Source of the DNA: Siniperca chuatsi
Lineage: Eukaryota; Chordata; Actinopteri; Centrarchiformes; Sinipercidae
NCBI RefSeq assembly: GCF_020085105.1
Contig: NC_058062.1
Span: 6,489,945-6,553,944 of the forward strand
Direction of reading: 5' to 3'
Length of the DNA stretch: 64,000 bases
Part shown: positions 1-11,806 of the stretch, piece by piece
Layout: each line of letters opens with the position of its first letter
Position numbering within the stretch: the stretch's first letter is position 1
Position numbers and translations under genes: made by a program
Notes under the pieces: model-generated
Told to the model about the DNA's origin: nothing
Database searches by the model: none
Seen by the model: only the letters and a program-made list of their open reading frames with translations

Positions 1-1856
1 AAACATAATCAGGATCTTGGAATATAGTCACATAAATATCTCTTCTTTATACTGTTGTGTCATTTAATCTTTGACAATGCATCATATTTTATAAGGTGAC
101 TATAAGTTTTGTGTGGAAAATCTTAATCTGCAAAGGAAATATAAACAACAGCAGTCAAATAAATGTAGTGGACTAAAAAGTACAAAAGCTGTGGAGATTA
201 AGGGGAAAACGGAAATCACAGCATGAAACCATGAAAAATAATAATGATATATGAATAATGATAACAACTATTACCATTAGTAAAACACAACCCAGTCGAT
301 GCTCCTTTATCAAGGCAGTGTGAGACACAAAATGTTAATCTGTTAATTGAAATTCTGGAAGTGAAAATGGGTGCACTTTATTTTCAAATGCTAATTTGGA
401 GTTTGAATGATTTTAGCAGTATGCCAAAAAAAATGAATAAATAAATGCAAATTTCAGCAATCTTCACATGGCTGCATCTTTTTGCTGATCTTTCACGTTT
501 GGTTAATATATCAGTTAGAACTGAGTTGAACTGGTTGTATAGGCCCGCTGCATTCACTTGCCTATGTGCCAGTAAAGGACTTTGGTAACCCACTTTTACA
601 GCTGGATTTGCATTGAGTGAATTGAAGCGAAAGATTTAAATGGCATCAGTCTTGCTATTAAAGCAAAGCAAAACATCAGACAAACAGGGAGGAGCGGCTT
701 TCTCTTTTTCTCTCTCACTGTGTGTGTGTGTGTGTGTGTAGAGGAGCAGGGGGAATGCTGTCCCTTGCCTCCGCTCAGTGTGTGCAGCAGCTGTAGCTTT
801 CAGCCTCAGTCTACACTGTAGGGGCCATTCTGCTGTCTGAAAGACTGATAGATACAAAGAGTAGAATGGTGATGAGAGATGACTCAGAGGATAGCGCTGA
901 TGGTGCGTCTCAGACACACTCATTCCCCCTCTGCATGTTTCAATACAACATGTGTATGAAGTGAAAACAAAAACTGAGCTTATGGGTCAAGGATTCGAAG
1001 TGGGCTCGAAAATAAGGGTTGCACCGTGAGGAGCTGTTTGTGGACGAGAAGATCGAGAGGGTAACACGGTCATCAAAGCATGTGTCAATTTCACAACTGG
1101 CCTGAGGACAGGAAAATCTTGACTGAATTTGGAGAGAGTACTCCACTCCCTCCCTCCTTCCCTGATATGACGTCTTATCCTTTGTCGTCCTCTGTCCACA
1201 ACACAGGGAAAAAAACCGCAAAAAAAACACCATGGATACAGATGCTGACCTACGCCTGATGCACACATATGTTACAGAGGAAAACCCTGCAAGCGAAGCA
1301 ATCAGTTCTCACACTCTATAGAAACAAACAGGCATGCATGTTCACATAAACACACAAAAGCAGCTCAACACGCATGGCGCCCACAGTCTAATGAGACAAA
1401 ATCGGAGAGAGTGCATGAATGGAGTGCCCTGTTTCAGCACATGGCACCGAGCGCTGAGCAGTGCAACATCCCCATTCATAGTCTGGCACTGAGGGCAGAA
1501 AATGGAGCTCGCTCACAAGCCAGCTCACAGTATAGAGGTATTATAATATCTGGGGGGGGGAGACTCAGCACACTAGTATCCCCTCTTCCTCACCATCCCC
1601 CACCTTCCTCCCTGTGGGCCCTTGCTACCCGCCCCCACAAATCCCAACACACTCTCACCCTTCCACTACCCTCCATCCTTTTGCTCTCACAACTGTTCTC
1701 CATCCCCATCCCCCTCTTCCAAACCTCCAGTTCCACTTCCTCATCATCATCCATAAGGACAGACACACAATCTTTACACATCACATACACTGCATGCCAC
1801 TGGATGAGAATAATGGTTCACTCCATGTAGATTTGACCATGATTACTACATATAAT
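1..1856. other. Intergenic, no gene recognised
   Basis: No exon with convincing splice sites or family similarity was found on either strand. The stretch holds a short GT microsatellite near 719-738, a pyrimidine-rich block at about 1560-1760, and a moderately GC-richer patch at about 1400-1520 of unknown role. Open frames here are short and low complexity. Confidence 0.6.
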
Positions 1857-2132
1857 GTAGGACTGCAACTAACAATTATTTTCATTATCGAATAATCTGT
1901 TTCCTAGATTTAATTGTTCATAAAATAGTGAAACATGCTCATCACAATTTCCTAAAGCCAAAGAAAAGCAGCAAAATCAGCAAATCACAATTGAGAAGCT
2001 AGTAATAATGAATGTTCTGAATTTGTACTAGAAAAAAAATCACATAAATGATTAACTGATTATCAAAATAAGTGCCAATTCATTAATTAACTAATCAGTG
2101 AATCGATTAGTTGTTTCAGCTCTAATATAAAG
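1857..2132. repeat. Dispersed fish repeat, degenerate copy (AT-rich, 'ATTAATCGATTA' type)
   Basis: The copy begins near 'actgcaactaacaattatt' and ends near 'tcgattagttgtttcagct'. These are roughly inverted termini rich in ATTAAT/TTAAT words. Related copies lie at about 9511-9977 and 14416-14745, and a partial one at about 13255-13440. I recognise the family as a common non-autonomous element of percomorph fishes; the superfamily cannot be assigned from here. Confidence 0.6.
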
Positions 2133-2570
2133 CCTCCAAAAGGTACAGAAATTAGGGTGCCATTCTCTTATTCAAGCATAGTCAAGGTTTAAATTGTAAC
2201 GTATGCCTTATTAGTGGTTAATACATCATTTATTAATGCTTTATAGACTTATAATAAACAATTAATTAGCGCAACGTTTGGGTTGCCATGTTGTGAAAGC
2301 ACAGAGATGTTGTGTTCTCCCCTTGGGGGGGTCCCGACACTCCCTGCTGTGTTCTGACCACTGTAATAGCCATGCAGTCTGCAGTTGTAAATGTTTGTCA
2401 ATAGTAAAGGTTCCTGGGTTTCTTACTTTTTAATAAGCCATCAGTTAGCTAAAAAGACAAAGCAAGTCATGGTAACAGGCAGATATACAAGAGCCTAGAG
2501 GATTTTTAAAAGGTGGCAACCCATTCATAATGTGAGATATGTTCAAGCAGATAAGAACAGCAGTGTGGAA

Positions 2571-2642
2571 GGGGGTATAGCTCAGTGGTAGAGCATTTGA
2601 CTTCAGATCAAGAAGTCCCCAGTTCAACTCTGGGTGCCCCCT
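2571..2642 (+). tRNA. tRNA-Cys-like gene with UCA (opal suppressor) anticodon
   Basis: This 72-nt sequence folds as a complete cloverleaf. The acceptor arm pairs GGGGGTA with TGCCCCC. The D arm is GCTC/GAGC with an AGTGGTA loop. The anticodon stem is TTTGA/TCAAG around the loop CTTCAGA, and the T arm is CCCAG/CTGGG. It otherwise matches vertebrate tRNA-Cys, whose loop is CTGCAGA (anticodon GCA). Here position 34 is T, giving TCA at 2603-2605, which would read UGA. The T stem carries a paired change (A-U in place of the usual G-C), so folding is kept. The A box (TAGCTCAGTGG) is intact; the B box (AGTTCAACTCT) departs from consensus. A T run at about 2668-2676 could end Pol III transcription. 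It is too short for tRNA-Sec. It could be a live gene, a suppressor, or a recent pseudogene. Confidence 0.8.
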
Positions 2643-2752
2643 GCTCCACTACAGTGGCATTAACATTTTTTTTTTGTTCTGTGCTAAAGCTGAATTTCAA
2701 ATAGTGTGTGCGGAATGTGGTGTACAGAAGCACATCTAACAGCAGCTCAGAC

Positions 2753-2781
2753 GCCTCCTAGTTCAACTCCGGATGCCCCCT
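2753..2781 (+). pseudogene. tRNA 3'-half fragment (T arm and acceptor-like)
   Basis: About 110 bp after the tRNA a second block reads 'tagttcaactccggatgccc' and continues into 'ccct'. It resembles the T arm plus 3' acceptor strand of the upstream tRNA. No matching D arm or anticodon arm could be recognised before it. It is probably a decayed partial duplicate and is unlikely to be functional. Confidence 0.45.
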
Positions 2782-5130
2782 GAAACTGTATACATATAAC
2801 TCATTACCACTTGTACCTTGTGCTGTCTCACAGGCCAAAAGGTGAGGGAATGGTGTTTATGTGCATAGCTCTGTTTTGAGTGTCCATGGCAGCCACTGAG
2901 AAGTAAACAGAGAAGATAACGGTTGCCAAAGTGAGAGAAGTTCGAGAGTGTGGAAGAAGGTGTGTATTTTTTCGATGTAACTTTTTTAAAACTCTCACCT
3001 ATGTGCTTGCACGTTCATGGGAATTGCCATGTCTAAAATTGAAACCTCCTTTTAGAGGTGACACCTCTTTCTTTAAACAAAGATTTTGCTGCACTGTACT
3101 TGTAATCAAGGGCTATCCAACACCTTAGGAATAACTCAGAAAAAACAACAACTAGTAGAAGGTCACACAGCAACATTTAAATGATTAAACAACACACAAC
3201 AAAGGGGAGAGGAAGAAGAGGAATAGTAATAAATCTATCTTATCTTGTCCATGTTATCACAGGATTTTGTTTGGTTTCAGTGAGACACAGCAGTGATGTG
3301 AAACAAAATGCTAACAAGCAGTGGAAAGCAGGAACAACCCCCCAGACAACAAAAAGAGAGCAAAAGATTTACAGACTTCAACACAAGGGTCAATTACTAC
3401 ATGCACACACATACACAAAAATGCACAAGTTCTTCACTTATTGATGAGATTGATTTCTTGTGCTCAGGGGTACTTTCCTGCCAGCTGAGGTATACAGGAG
3501 CTGATTAGAGTGGTGATTTATGACTGACCATGAATAATGGCTCTCTGAGCTCAGCTAGATTGACCTGAGAGGGGAGACACTGGGGACGCATGGCTAAAAG
3601 ACAAATGGGTTAAGCAAGGTAGAGGGAACGAGATGAAGGGGGATATAAGAGCATTAGGCTGCTCCTGTACAGAAGCCTGGATTTACTGTGAAGCTCACTG
3701 TCTTGGGCCAAAGCAGACCTGAGACCTGCCAACTGTGCTCACCTCCCTCTGTTTTGTCAGGGCTGACTCTGTCGACGCTAACCATACAGAGGACAAACAG
3801 ACATAAAGCGAGGTATTATTAGAACGAAAATCACAAACAGGTCCCTGAGGATATAATACAATGCAACAACACTAATGAGTAACTGATTAACAGCTGTCCT
3901 ATTAAAGTCGTCCCTTTCTTAGCACCTGACATTTCACTTTAAACTATTTAATAGCTTAACTTCCTTCCCTGTGGCTAGTGTGAAAATGGTACTTATAGCA
4001 TCATGAGTCGTGGACGTCTATTTAGTCTGTGACAATGAGTCAATCAGTTAGGAACATGCATGACTTCCTACTGAAATTAATTAGCATTGTGTAATGAAAT
4101 GTGGCTCTCGCCCTGCGGCAGCAGGCTGTTTGAATCAGACATCTTAGAGGAGCAGCCATTGACTTCAGGATCCAAGCTCCATGTTGCTGCGTCCAATGGC
4201 AGCAGCTCCACACACACATGCTGCCAGGAAGGAGCGCACACAGAGGCCAAATGCCACTGCCAGCTGCAGTTGAATTTGTTTACTCCAGATAAGTAGAGAC
4301 ATCCTTGCCATCACAGTGACTGAACGCTGAGAAGACGATTTTGGCTGAGTTTGTGTGGAGGAAGAGGGGGGATGTCAGGGCTCAGGGCTCATGTTGGCAT
4401 GAATGTGTGTGATTTAACACACATACCTACATGCACCCTTACGATGCACAGAGCAACTCCATATTCTAATTAAGGTTTCATTTGGGTTAAGCTGTTGACA
4501 TGAACCCTCGATAATCTGCAACTGAGTCTCCCTGTTGACATGAATGATTCACTTAATACCAATATTCTTGTCCACCTGTGGTGTCTGGTCTGCAGACTGA
4601 GCTGTGTGTTGTCAGCTGCCCCCTCCCTCTTTGACTCCCTCTTTCTTTGATATAGATTACAATTTTTGGACTAAGATAATTTATTTCTCATGTATACATT
4701 TTTAAATGCATAAATGAGAAACCAAACTGGTTTCACATGTATTTTAAGACCAAACTGGCTCTTCATCAGATACAAACAAAGGGCCATAAAATACATATAT
4801 TTATTTTCATATAATAAATATAAAGAAGATATAATAAAGGCAGCATTTCACGGTGATATATATGAGTTTGAGTTGCAGTTGGTCGAAAAGTGAAAGAAGT
4901 CAAATGTTTTCTGATTTTCTCGCATTTGAGGTTAAACTGTAACGTGCAATTAGTCAAATCAGGTTGTGATAATAGAAATACCCTAAAGAACGTCAAGAAT
5001 GTAAATGTACTGAAGTCGAACCTGGGAAGAATACATTTTTTTTTTCACTGATGTCTTGCTTCCCTGAAATGTACATCACGTACATGTCATTTCTCTTTTT
5101 ATAACAGCAGTTTGTTCATTGCCTTGAGGG
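2782..5130. other. Intergenic, no gene recognised
   Basis: No exon recognised. Two patches are less AT-rich than their surroundings (about 3540-3770 and 4090-4270) and could be conserved non-coding elements, but nothing in one sequence can show that. The rest is AT-rich with short CA runs near 3400 and 4210. Confidence 0.5.
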
Positions 5131-5222
5131 GATAATTAACCCTCTGCTGGGAGCTGGTAGGGGTTAAGCATCTTGCTCAAGGATGCTTTAGCAGATCCTT
5201 CCAGTTGTGGGACACCAAATAA
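5131..5222. repeat. Short dispersed repeat of 'ttaagcatcttgctcaagg' type
   Basis: The phrase 'gggttaagcatcttgctcaa' followed by a segment ending near 'gggacaccaaat' is one I recognise as a very common short repeat in teleost genomes. Ends are approximate and the class is not resolved. Confidence 0.45.
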
Positions 5223-5749
5223 AAAAAAACATACAAATGTGCTGGCAGATACTGACCCTGACCCTGTTTCTTTTGGCAACTCCACAGGACATCATTCATA
5301 TTTATATCCGGCCATGGCTGGGCCATGAATGACAGGGGACAAGGATCTCCCAAGCTATTATACTTTAATATCTGGGTAATAAGTCAGTGTCAAGTGCATA
5401 TCCTTCATCAGCCATTATTCACTTTCATCTGACTGCGCCATGGACACTATCACTGCACTGCCACTGTGCTCGCCTTAAGGAGCAAAACAGGCTGACTGAG
5501 GACCCAAACTGCAGGAAGGGTCAAGGTTTATCAAAAGACAGTATTCAGAGACAGAGTTGATACAGAGTTCAGCCTGCATTCATCAAAATGCTTCACAGAG
5601 AGCCACAAATAAGTGACATACATGTCACTATAAATGACAGATTAATAGGTGAGAATCAAGAGGTAAATGGATAACAGTACACGGCAGTAACCCTACTTTT
5701 AGCCATGCTACCGGCATAGGTCTAGGGATGGCAATGTTGGTCCGTCACT
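5223..5749. other. Intergenic, no gene recognised
   Basis: I see no exon, RNA gene or recognisable repeat here. Confidence 0.5.
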
Positions 5750-6118
5750 TGGCCGGTCTGTCAGTCCAGACTAAAATATCTCTACACTTGTTGGATAGAT
5801 TGTCATAAGATTTGTTAAAGACATTCATGACTCCCAGAGGAGGAATCCTATTAACTTTTCCTCTAACACCATCATGAGGTTTTGTATGAAAGGTCTCAAC
5901 AACTACTGGATGGGTTGCCATGAAATTTGCTGCAGACTTTCATGTTCCCCTCAGGATAAATTGTAATAACTTTGGTGATCCCTTAACTTTTTATCTAGCA
6001 CCATCATCAGATCAAAATTTCAATTTGTCCAATACTTTGGTTTATGACCAAATACCTGCAAAACTAAATACATTCCCATCAGCCTCAGCTGTACTTTGTG
6101 TTTAGTACTAATTAGCAA
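5750..6118. repeat. Dispersed percomorph repeat with two internal sub-units
   Basis: Two related sub-units follow one another. Each runs from 'tggatagatt/tggatgggtt' through 'ttca..gttccc/ctcccag' to 'ctaacaccatcatgag' or 'ctagcaccatcatcag'. The end 'gtgtttagtactaattagca' is typical of the family. Class is unknown and the copy is truncated. The short open frame inside it is not a gene. Confidence 0.55.
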
Positions 6119-9100
6119 TTCTTAGCATTTTAAGATGGCATAAGACAGAAGCCTGGTTAGGACAAGTTTCTCCAAAGTGTGCCTCTATGAAGAAATTTAT
6201 CAGCCTTTAAGCAGGTAATTTTGTTTACTAAAGAATTTTTTTGTGCGTATGTGTTCAAGAGACAAAATGATTCAACTGAAGACGAGATTTTTCCTGATCT
6301 CTATATATCTGTTTCATCTCTTATTATCGCTTTAGGCAAAGAGTCAAAGTTGAAATAATTTGGTATGTGGGTATGCCATGAAAAGATCTGTGGAAAGTCT
6401 TAAAGTTCTGTTCACATACAGTAACTGCACTACTTCAAGAGCAGACAATTTCATACTAAATTTATGAACTGCTACCATATAAATCCCTAATTTCATGTAA
6501 CACAACTACTCCCAAGAATATATAGTCTTTTGCTCTCTTTGTTTGCTGCTCTCAGTCCATGTTTTGTACTCAGAAACCCGTCCAGGATCCTTCTTTGTTA
6601 TTGGTGGTTCAGGTGTCTTTTCTGTGAGCTGTCTTTTATTGAGAGTCATGGATTGGCCTGGTGTTTTGCTTAGTGTTTAGAGATCAAAACCAGAGACCAC
6701 AATAAAGATGAAATGGAGGCTCAAAGAAACAGAGGAGGCAAGTCAACAGAAAGTTGCCAACATTAAGAATTGATTCACAGTTGCAGCCAAATTCAGCAGA
6801 TGGTGAGTGAATGTAAACGGAACTGAGCAATCAAATTTCCTGCAAAACACTTAAAGGATGCAGAAAATAGGAGGAAAGAAAAGATTGAAAAAGCGTAAGA
6901 GGGCTGGAGGAGCATCGAGGGAAAGTACTGAATGACTGGAGAACAAAAAGAGCCCTTTTGCAGCAATATGTTCTTGTCTACAGTCACACTTGTTCCAATG
7001 CAACTTTAATCATCCAATCATGCTTGCCATGTCAACTGACAAGTCTGGTTGTGCAACAATTGGATTTTGCTCACACTGATATTGAATCTAAAACCCAGAA
7101 ATGACAGAAGCCAGGCTCACATTGTCATCAACACAGTCTGGATGCCGTCCAACCACAATGAGAAAAAAAGCAACAAAAAGAGAAGAAAAGGGACAGAGAG
7201 AAAATAATGGAGCAACAGATTTAAATAGGCACAGGATCTGCACAAGAGCTATTTTGAGGCCAAGTTTAGACATTTAGCAATGTGATGTTTATAAAATCAG
7301 CTTGCTATGAGTTTTAAAAAATGTAACCACAGCGCATACCAAAAGAAATGCAAGAAAAACATAAGTCTGATTAAGAATTGCCTAAAGAAATAAACCACGC
7401 GATCTCTAAGCTGAGAGTATGGATTCCATAAATCGGTTGTTGCTAGAGACAAATCCTTTAGGATGTCTCACGGCCGAAGCACACAGTATATACAACAACC
7501 TGATGAAATCTCCTACATCACATTAAAGATCACACAGTGCTATGCTTACATTTGCCTACATCAAGTCGGACAGAGAAAAGTCTCTTCATGTTTAGGGCTA
7601 TGTATGGCTTCTGTTATAATAAGATAAAATAAACATGAATATATAACGTAAGATGGAAAAATAATCTCCAAGTTATACCTCGGAGTCCAAGTTGTTTTGT
7701 ATTCCATTCATGATACATAGAAGGGTTTACCTGCTATCCAGCCAGTATTATATAATATATATTGTGCTTTAAGTTATAATCCTTAAGATGGTCATGAAAT
7801 CCAGCCCCATTTTTGATACTATTTATGGTCTGTATTTTTTTGTATTAGACATTCAGTGTATTTACATTCAGTGATTTTTACTCGATACAGTAGAGTGGCG
7901 GAGTCCGCCATTCTACTCTCAATTCAGATGCCTACCTAAGCACGAGGTATTCACAGGAACTGAAGTAATCCAGTGCAGTTTTATCTTTTATCTATTGATA
8001 ACAGCCTCGCAGTGTACTGTTCGCTCTATTTACAGTGTCAGAGCTGTATTAAGTTGCTGCTAATGTTAATGCAAACTGACCATCCTACTGCCACTGATTC
8101 ACATTAAAAGCATTTAACTTGTGAAACACAAGGCAGCTTTAATGGTGAATCAGCCACAAGAAATGCAATGAATTTGTCACTGTGGTTAGCAATTAGTTAT
8201 CAAAAACGCATCTAAAAAATGAATAAAATGTGTCCTTGACAATGAACCCCTAACTGCTCCTGATGAGCAGGTCTGCCATCAGTGTATGAATGGGTGAATG
8301 TTGGCATGTGTTGCGCTTTGAGTCATCGGTAGACTATGCTATGTGCTAGATAAATGCAGCCCATTTACCATCTTCTGTTATATTCTGACAAAGTAGCTGC
8401 TTAAGGAGTGTTTGCTGTAGTACTAAACCATGGTTGCTGTTGTCACGGTAACAATGGGTGTCTAAATCTAAAATCTTAAGGATTACCACTTTAAAGACAA
8501 AGTGAATAAGAATATGTACTGAAAGGCATAAATCATCAGGGTTAGTGCACAAGACAGGTTCGCTGACCTCAGGGGGAAATGCTTTTCTGCTTTGAGGGTT
8601 GGACGACTGCTCCTGTGCTCCCATGCCAAACCAGAAACAGGGGCAGTGATGAGATCCAGAGACAGTCGCACTGTGCCAGCCGAGGAAGCTGCTGCTGCTG
8701 CTGCTCTCCCCTACGGCCTGCGCATACAATCACTAAGTCATTATCATTCTCAGAACAAACATGTTCTTTATGTAATCTTTATGTAAACGGTATGTCTTAG
8801 GGCTTCTTTAGGAGAGAGGCTCAGTTCCCTCGACTCCTAACTGCATTCAAGATGGTCCCGTGCAGCAGAGGCCCAAACCAATAATAAACAGAAAAGAAAA
8901 AGAAACCCAGAAGCAGCACAGCGCTATTTAAAGTTCGGCCTTAAGCATTTTCTGTCAAGTGAATCTTTTTTCCCCACCGTTTTTTTGTTTTAGACGTAGA
9001 GTCTCAAAGTGTTAGCCCGTAAGGCTATCATCAAGGCTACACTAGTAGCACGAGAGCATCTGTGCATGCCTTTGGGCTTTTTCCTACCCATCACACCATG

Positions 9101-9510
9101 GTGGGCTATGGCTCAGATAATCCTGAGGCCTTGTGGCCATGGAAACCCATTCATGTATGAATGTTACTTTGTTTAAACATGACTCCAGGAGAAGAGACAG
9201 AGAGGACAGGACAGGACTGTCCAGGGAGACACATCACATGTGGGTGATGTAAAAGGAAAGAAAAAAGCAGTAGGAGTCACTGCTTTGGTGTTTTGTTACC
9301 CTAAAAATGTGGAGACAACAGGAAGCAGACTCCTCAATTCATAAAGCACCAGCAACTTCTGTATTACAATGAATTATGGAAATCAATCACAATCAAATCA
9401 CCCTGTCTAAAAAAGTAAACTGAGCAAGAGATGAACAAAGAAGAAGAAAACAGTCAGGCTTGACATTGATTATCTCCCTAACTACGAAGATTCTAATCAG
9501 TAAAACATTT
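6119..9510. other. Intergenic, no gene recognised
   Basis: No coding exon could be supported. The stretch holds a near-perfect palindrome at 7889-7917 (listed separately) and a short GCT run at about 8687-8704. Confidence 0.5.
7889..7917. repeat. Near-perfect inverted repeat (14-bp arms, 1-nt centre)
   Basis: The left arm AGTAGAGTGGCGGA and the right arm TCCGCCATTCTACT are reverse complements with one G/T-type mismatch around a single G. It is GC-rich within an AT-rich background. It could be a protein-binding palindrome or a hairpin; no function is assigned. Confidence 0.7.
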
Positions 9511-9977
9511 AGGACTGAAACAATTATTTCCATTATTGAATAATTTGCTGATTATTTCCTCAATTCATCGATTTCATCCACATTCAGTGGGGTTCTCTTG
9601 TCTGTCACTACCTTTTTTCTCACGCTATTCATGCACCTTCTCAAAAATCAGAGAATGGCAGAGATGTAATTTTAAGGGTAAATGGAAATACAAAGATTGT
9701 TTTCCTCATTAATTACTCTGTTATTTTCTTTATATAATATTTTGTTCATTTTGTTTATAAAATGTCGTAAAAATGTATTTTGTTTTATCTGACCATTAGT
9801 CCAAAACCCAAAGATAATCTGTTTACTTTCACATATGAAAAACATCATATCCTGACATTTGTGAAGCTGGAATCAGTGAATTAAAAATTACTGAAATAAT
9901 AAACTGATTATCAAACAGTTGCTGATTAATTTTGTTTCAATTAACAAATCAACTACGTGATTAATCATTTCAACTGT
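9511..9977. repeat. Dispersed AT-rich fish repeat, second copy
   Basis: It starts near 'gactgaaacaattatttcc' and ends near 'gattaatcatttcaactg', the same family as 1857-2132. Its left part (about 9571-9630) contains a segment that recurs at about 14108-14170, next to the third copy. Confidence 0.55.
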
Positions 9978-11080
9978 AAAAAATGTAATAATTTTATGAC
10001 ACCAACTATAGTACCAGTTTGTTTTGAATAAAACTTATTTCATAAAGCTAAAATGATTGGATACACAAGGACAGACAGACCTTCTGTTATTACTGAACCA
10101 TCTGGGCCACACAGTTTATAAAACACTTTTAGACATGTCAGAAATATGTCAGGAAATGATCTCTTATTAGAGCGATAATACCTGTTATGGTTAAAAATTT
10201 TATCTAACCTTAATCCAGACTCTGCCTGCAACATAACCTCAAAACCTACTCTAGTTATTTCCAAGGCTCCAGTTAAGCTCCAGTTAAATCTAGTCTAAGA
10301 TATGAGGTTTCCACAGGAGACTATATAAACACTGAGCATGACCCTGGGGCATCTTAGTGTCTGGAGGAACATGTTGTATATGGAACAGCGGCTAAAATTA
10401 ACCCTGTGTTAGCTTCTCAAGCTTTTTATGAGTGTCATGTCTTGTATTTGCTCAATTGAGTGAAATTATTCTCTAAGACATCTAAAGAGCCTCCACTCTG
10501 CTGGTTCACATGAGAAAAGGCATAAACAGTTTCAAAAAACAACACATTCATGAAAGAGACTAAGCTGCTGGGGTTTACCTGCTAATATGACTCAATTTTT
10601 GTATTAGCAAAGGTGGAAATAAAATAAAAAAATACAAAAAATGCTTTAATAGAGAGAACTAATTGTAAAGCTAATTCCATGATAAACATCCTAAAAACAA
10701 CAAATTCCTTTTTGTAGTGGAAAAAAAAGGTTCACACTCGTTTTCATTTATCATGAGTTAAATAATTAACTCCGTGACCCAGTAACGGAGGTCATGACCT
10801 TTTGCAGTATGGTAAGCAGTGGCAGGCAGGGAGGAAGAGGGTGGAGGGTCTGCAACAGCTGACGCAGCACTGATGAAATGGGAGTAATATAAGCATTTGG
10901 TTATCGTTATGGTGAATCATTACTACATGGGCAACAAAAATACCCTTTCCAGAATTAAATTTCTGACTTCAAGCGACCTTCCCTGTGTCCACAACAGCTT
11001 AGGGTTTTCTCTGCTCTGTGGTCCAGTGTTCCTCGCGTTTCTGCATGTTTTTGTGCATCAGTGTATATGTGTGTGTGTGT
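9978..11080. other. Intergenic, no gene recognised
   Basis: AT-rich DNA with no exon or RNA gene recognised. It ends in a short GT run at about 11066-11084. Confidence 0.5.
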
Positions 11081-11084
11081 GTGT

Positions 11085-11300
11085 TCCTGCCTCAGTGTGT
11101 GGCGGAGTGTGCCAGGCAAGGCGGTGACAGGGTGTCGACCGCGGTCTCTGAACCTGGCTGCTCTGCTTAGCTCCGCCAGTGACAGAGAGCGAGGGCGACA
11201 TCGCCCGACCATGGCTGCCCCAGCTGGGCCAATCAGGCGTGAGCGCTCATGGACAGATCAGCGCATGCCTTCCGCCGTGTGCAGCGCTGTGGCACAGATC
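11085..11300. promoter_or_regulatory. CpG-rich patch with CCAAT motif, possible promoter
   Basis: In an AT-rich region this 200-bp block is dense in CpG (for example 'gtcgaccgcggtctctg', 'gagcgagggcgacatcgccc') and carries CCAATCAG at about 11230. No exon on either side could be linked to it. It may be a CpG-island promoter of an unannotated transcript or an enhancer. Open frames through it are probably chance. Confidence 0.35.
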
Positions 11301-11806
11301 CCCTTATGGATTCTAATATGTTCTCCACAGTGTCAGTAGCGCTCTGCTGATCACTCGTGTGTGTTTGTTCAGATAATGAAGGTGACTCTGTGTGTTTAAT
11401 GAAATCTCTGCGCACTCCTTCACTGCACCTATGTTGATAGTGTTTCAAAGGATTACACAGAGTCACATGGCTGAACACTGAGGGTTTGTGAAAACTTTAA
11501 ACACTTTAAACTTTGACTCCTATGGGTTTCAGAAAGTTGAAACCAGTAACTGTATTTTGGGCCTGAAGCTGATTTTTTTTATTGTGTTACCATAAAAATA
11601 TCCAAAATAACACACGTAATAAGTGCTTCCCCCAGGATGTTGTTCTTACAAGGCTGGAAAAGTCTGTTCAACACCATTTAAACCTTTAAAACTCTCCTAT
11701 GAAACTGATGAAGTGCAAATCTAAGTGTAAATTGAGACTAAATTTCCAACAAGCCTGAATCAATAAATGAATGAATCCAATAAAATGTTATTGGAGCCTT
11801 TATAGA

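Noticed and set aside
1433..1460. REST/RE1-like site starting TTCAGCAC
   Set aside because: Only the left half matches; the right half and spacing do not fit the consensus.
2571..2642. Reading the UCA tRNA as a selenocysteine tRNA
   Set aside because: tRNA-Sec is about 90 nt with a 9-bp acceptor and a long variable arm. This one is 72 nt and its body is that of tRNA-Cys.
5920..6105. 61-codon plus-strand frame
   Set aside because: It lies within a recognised dispersed repeat.
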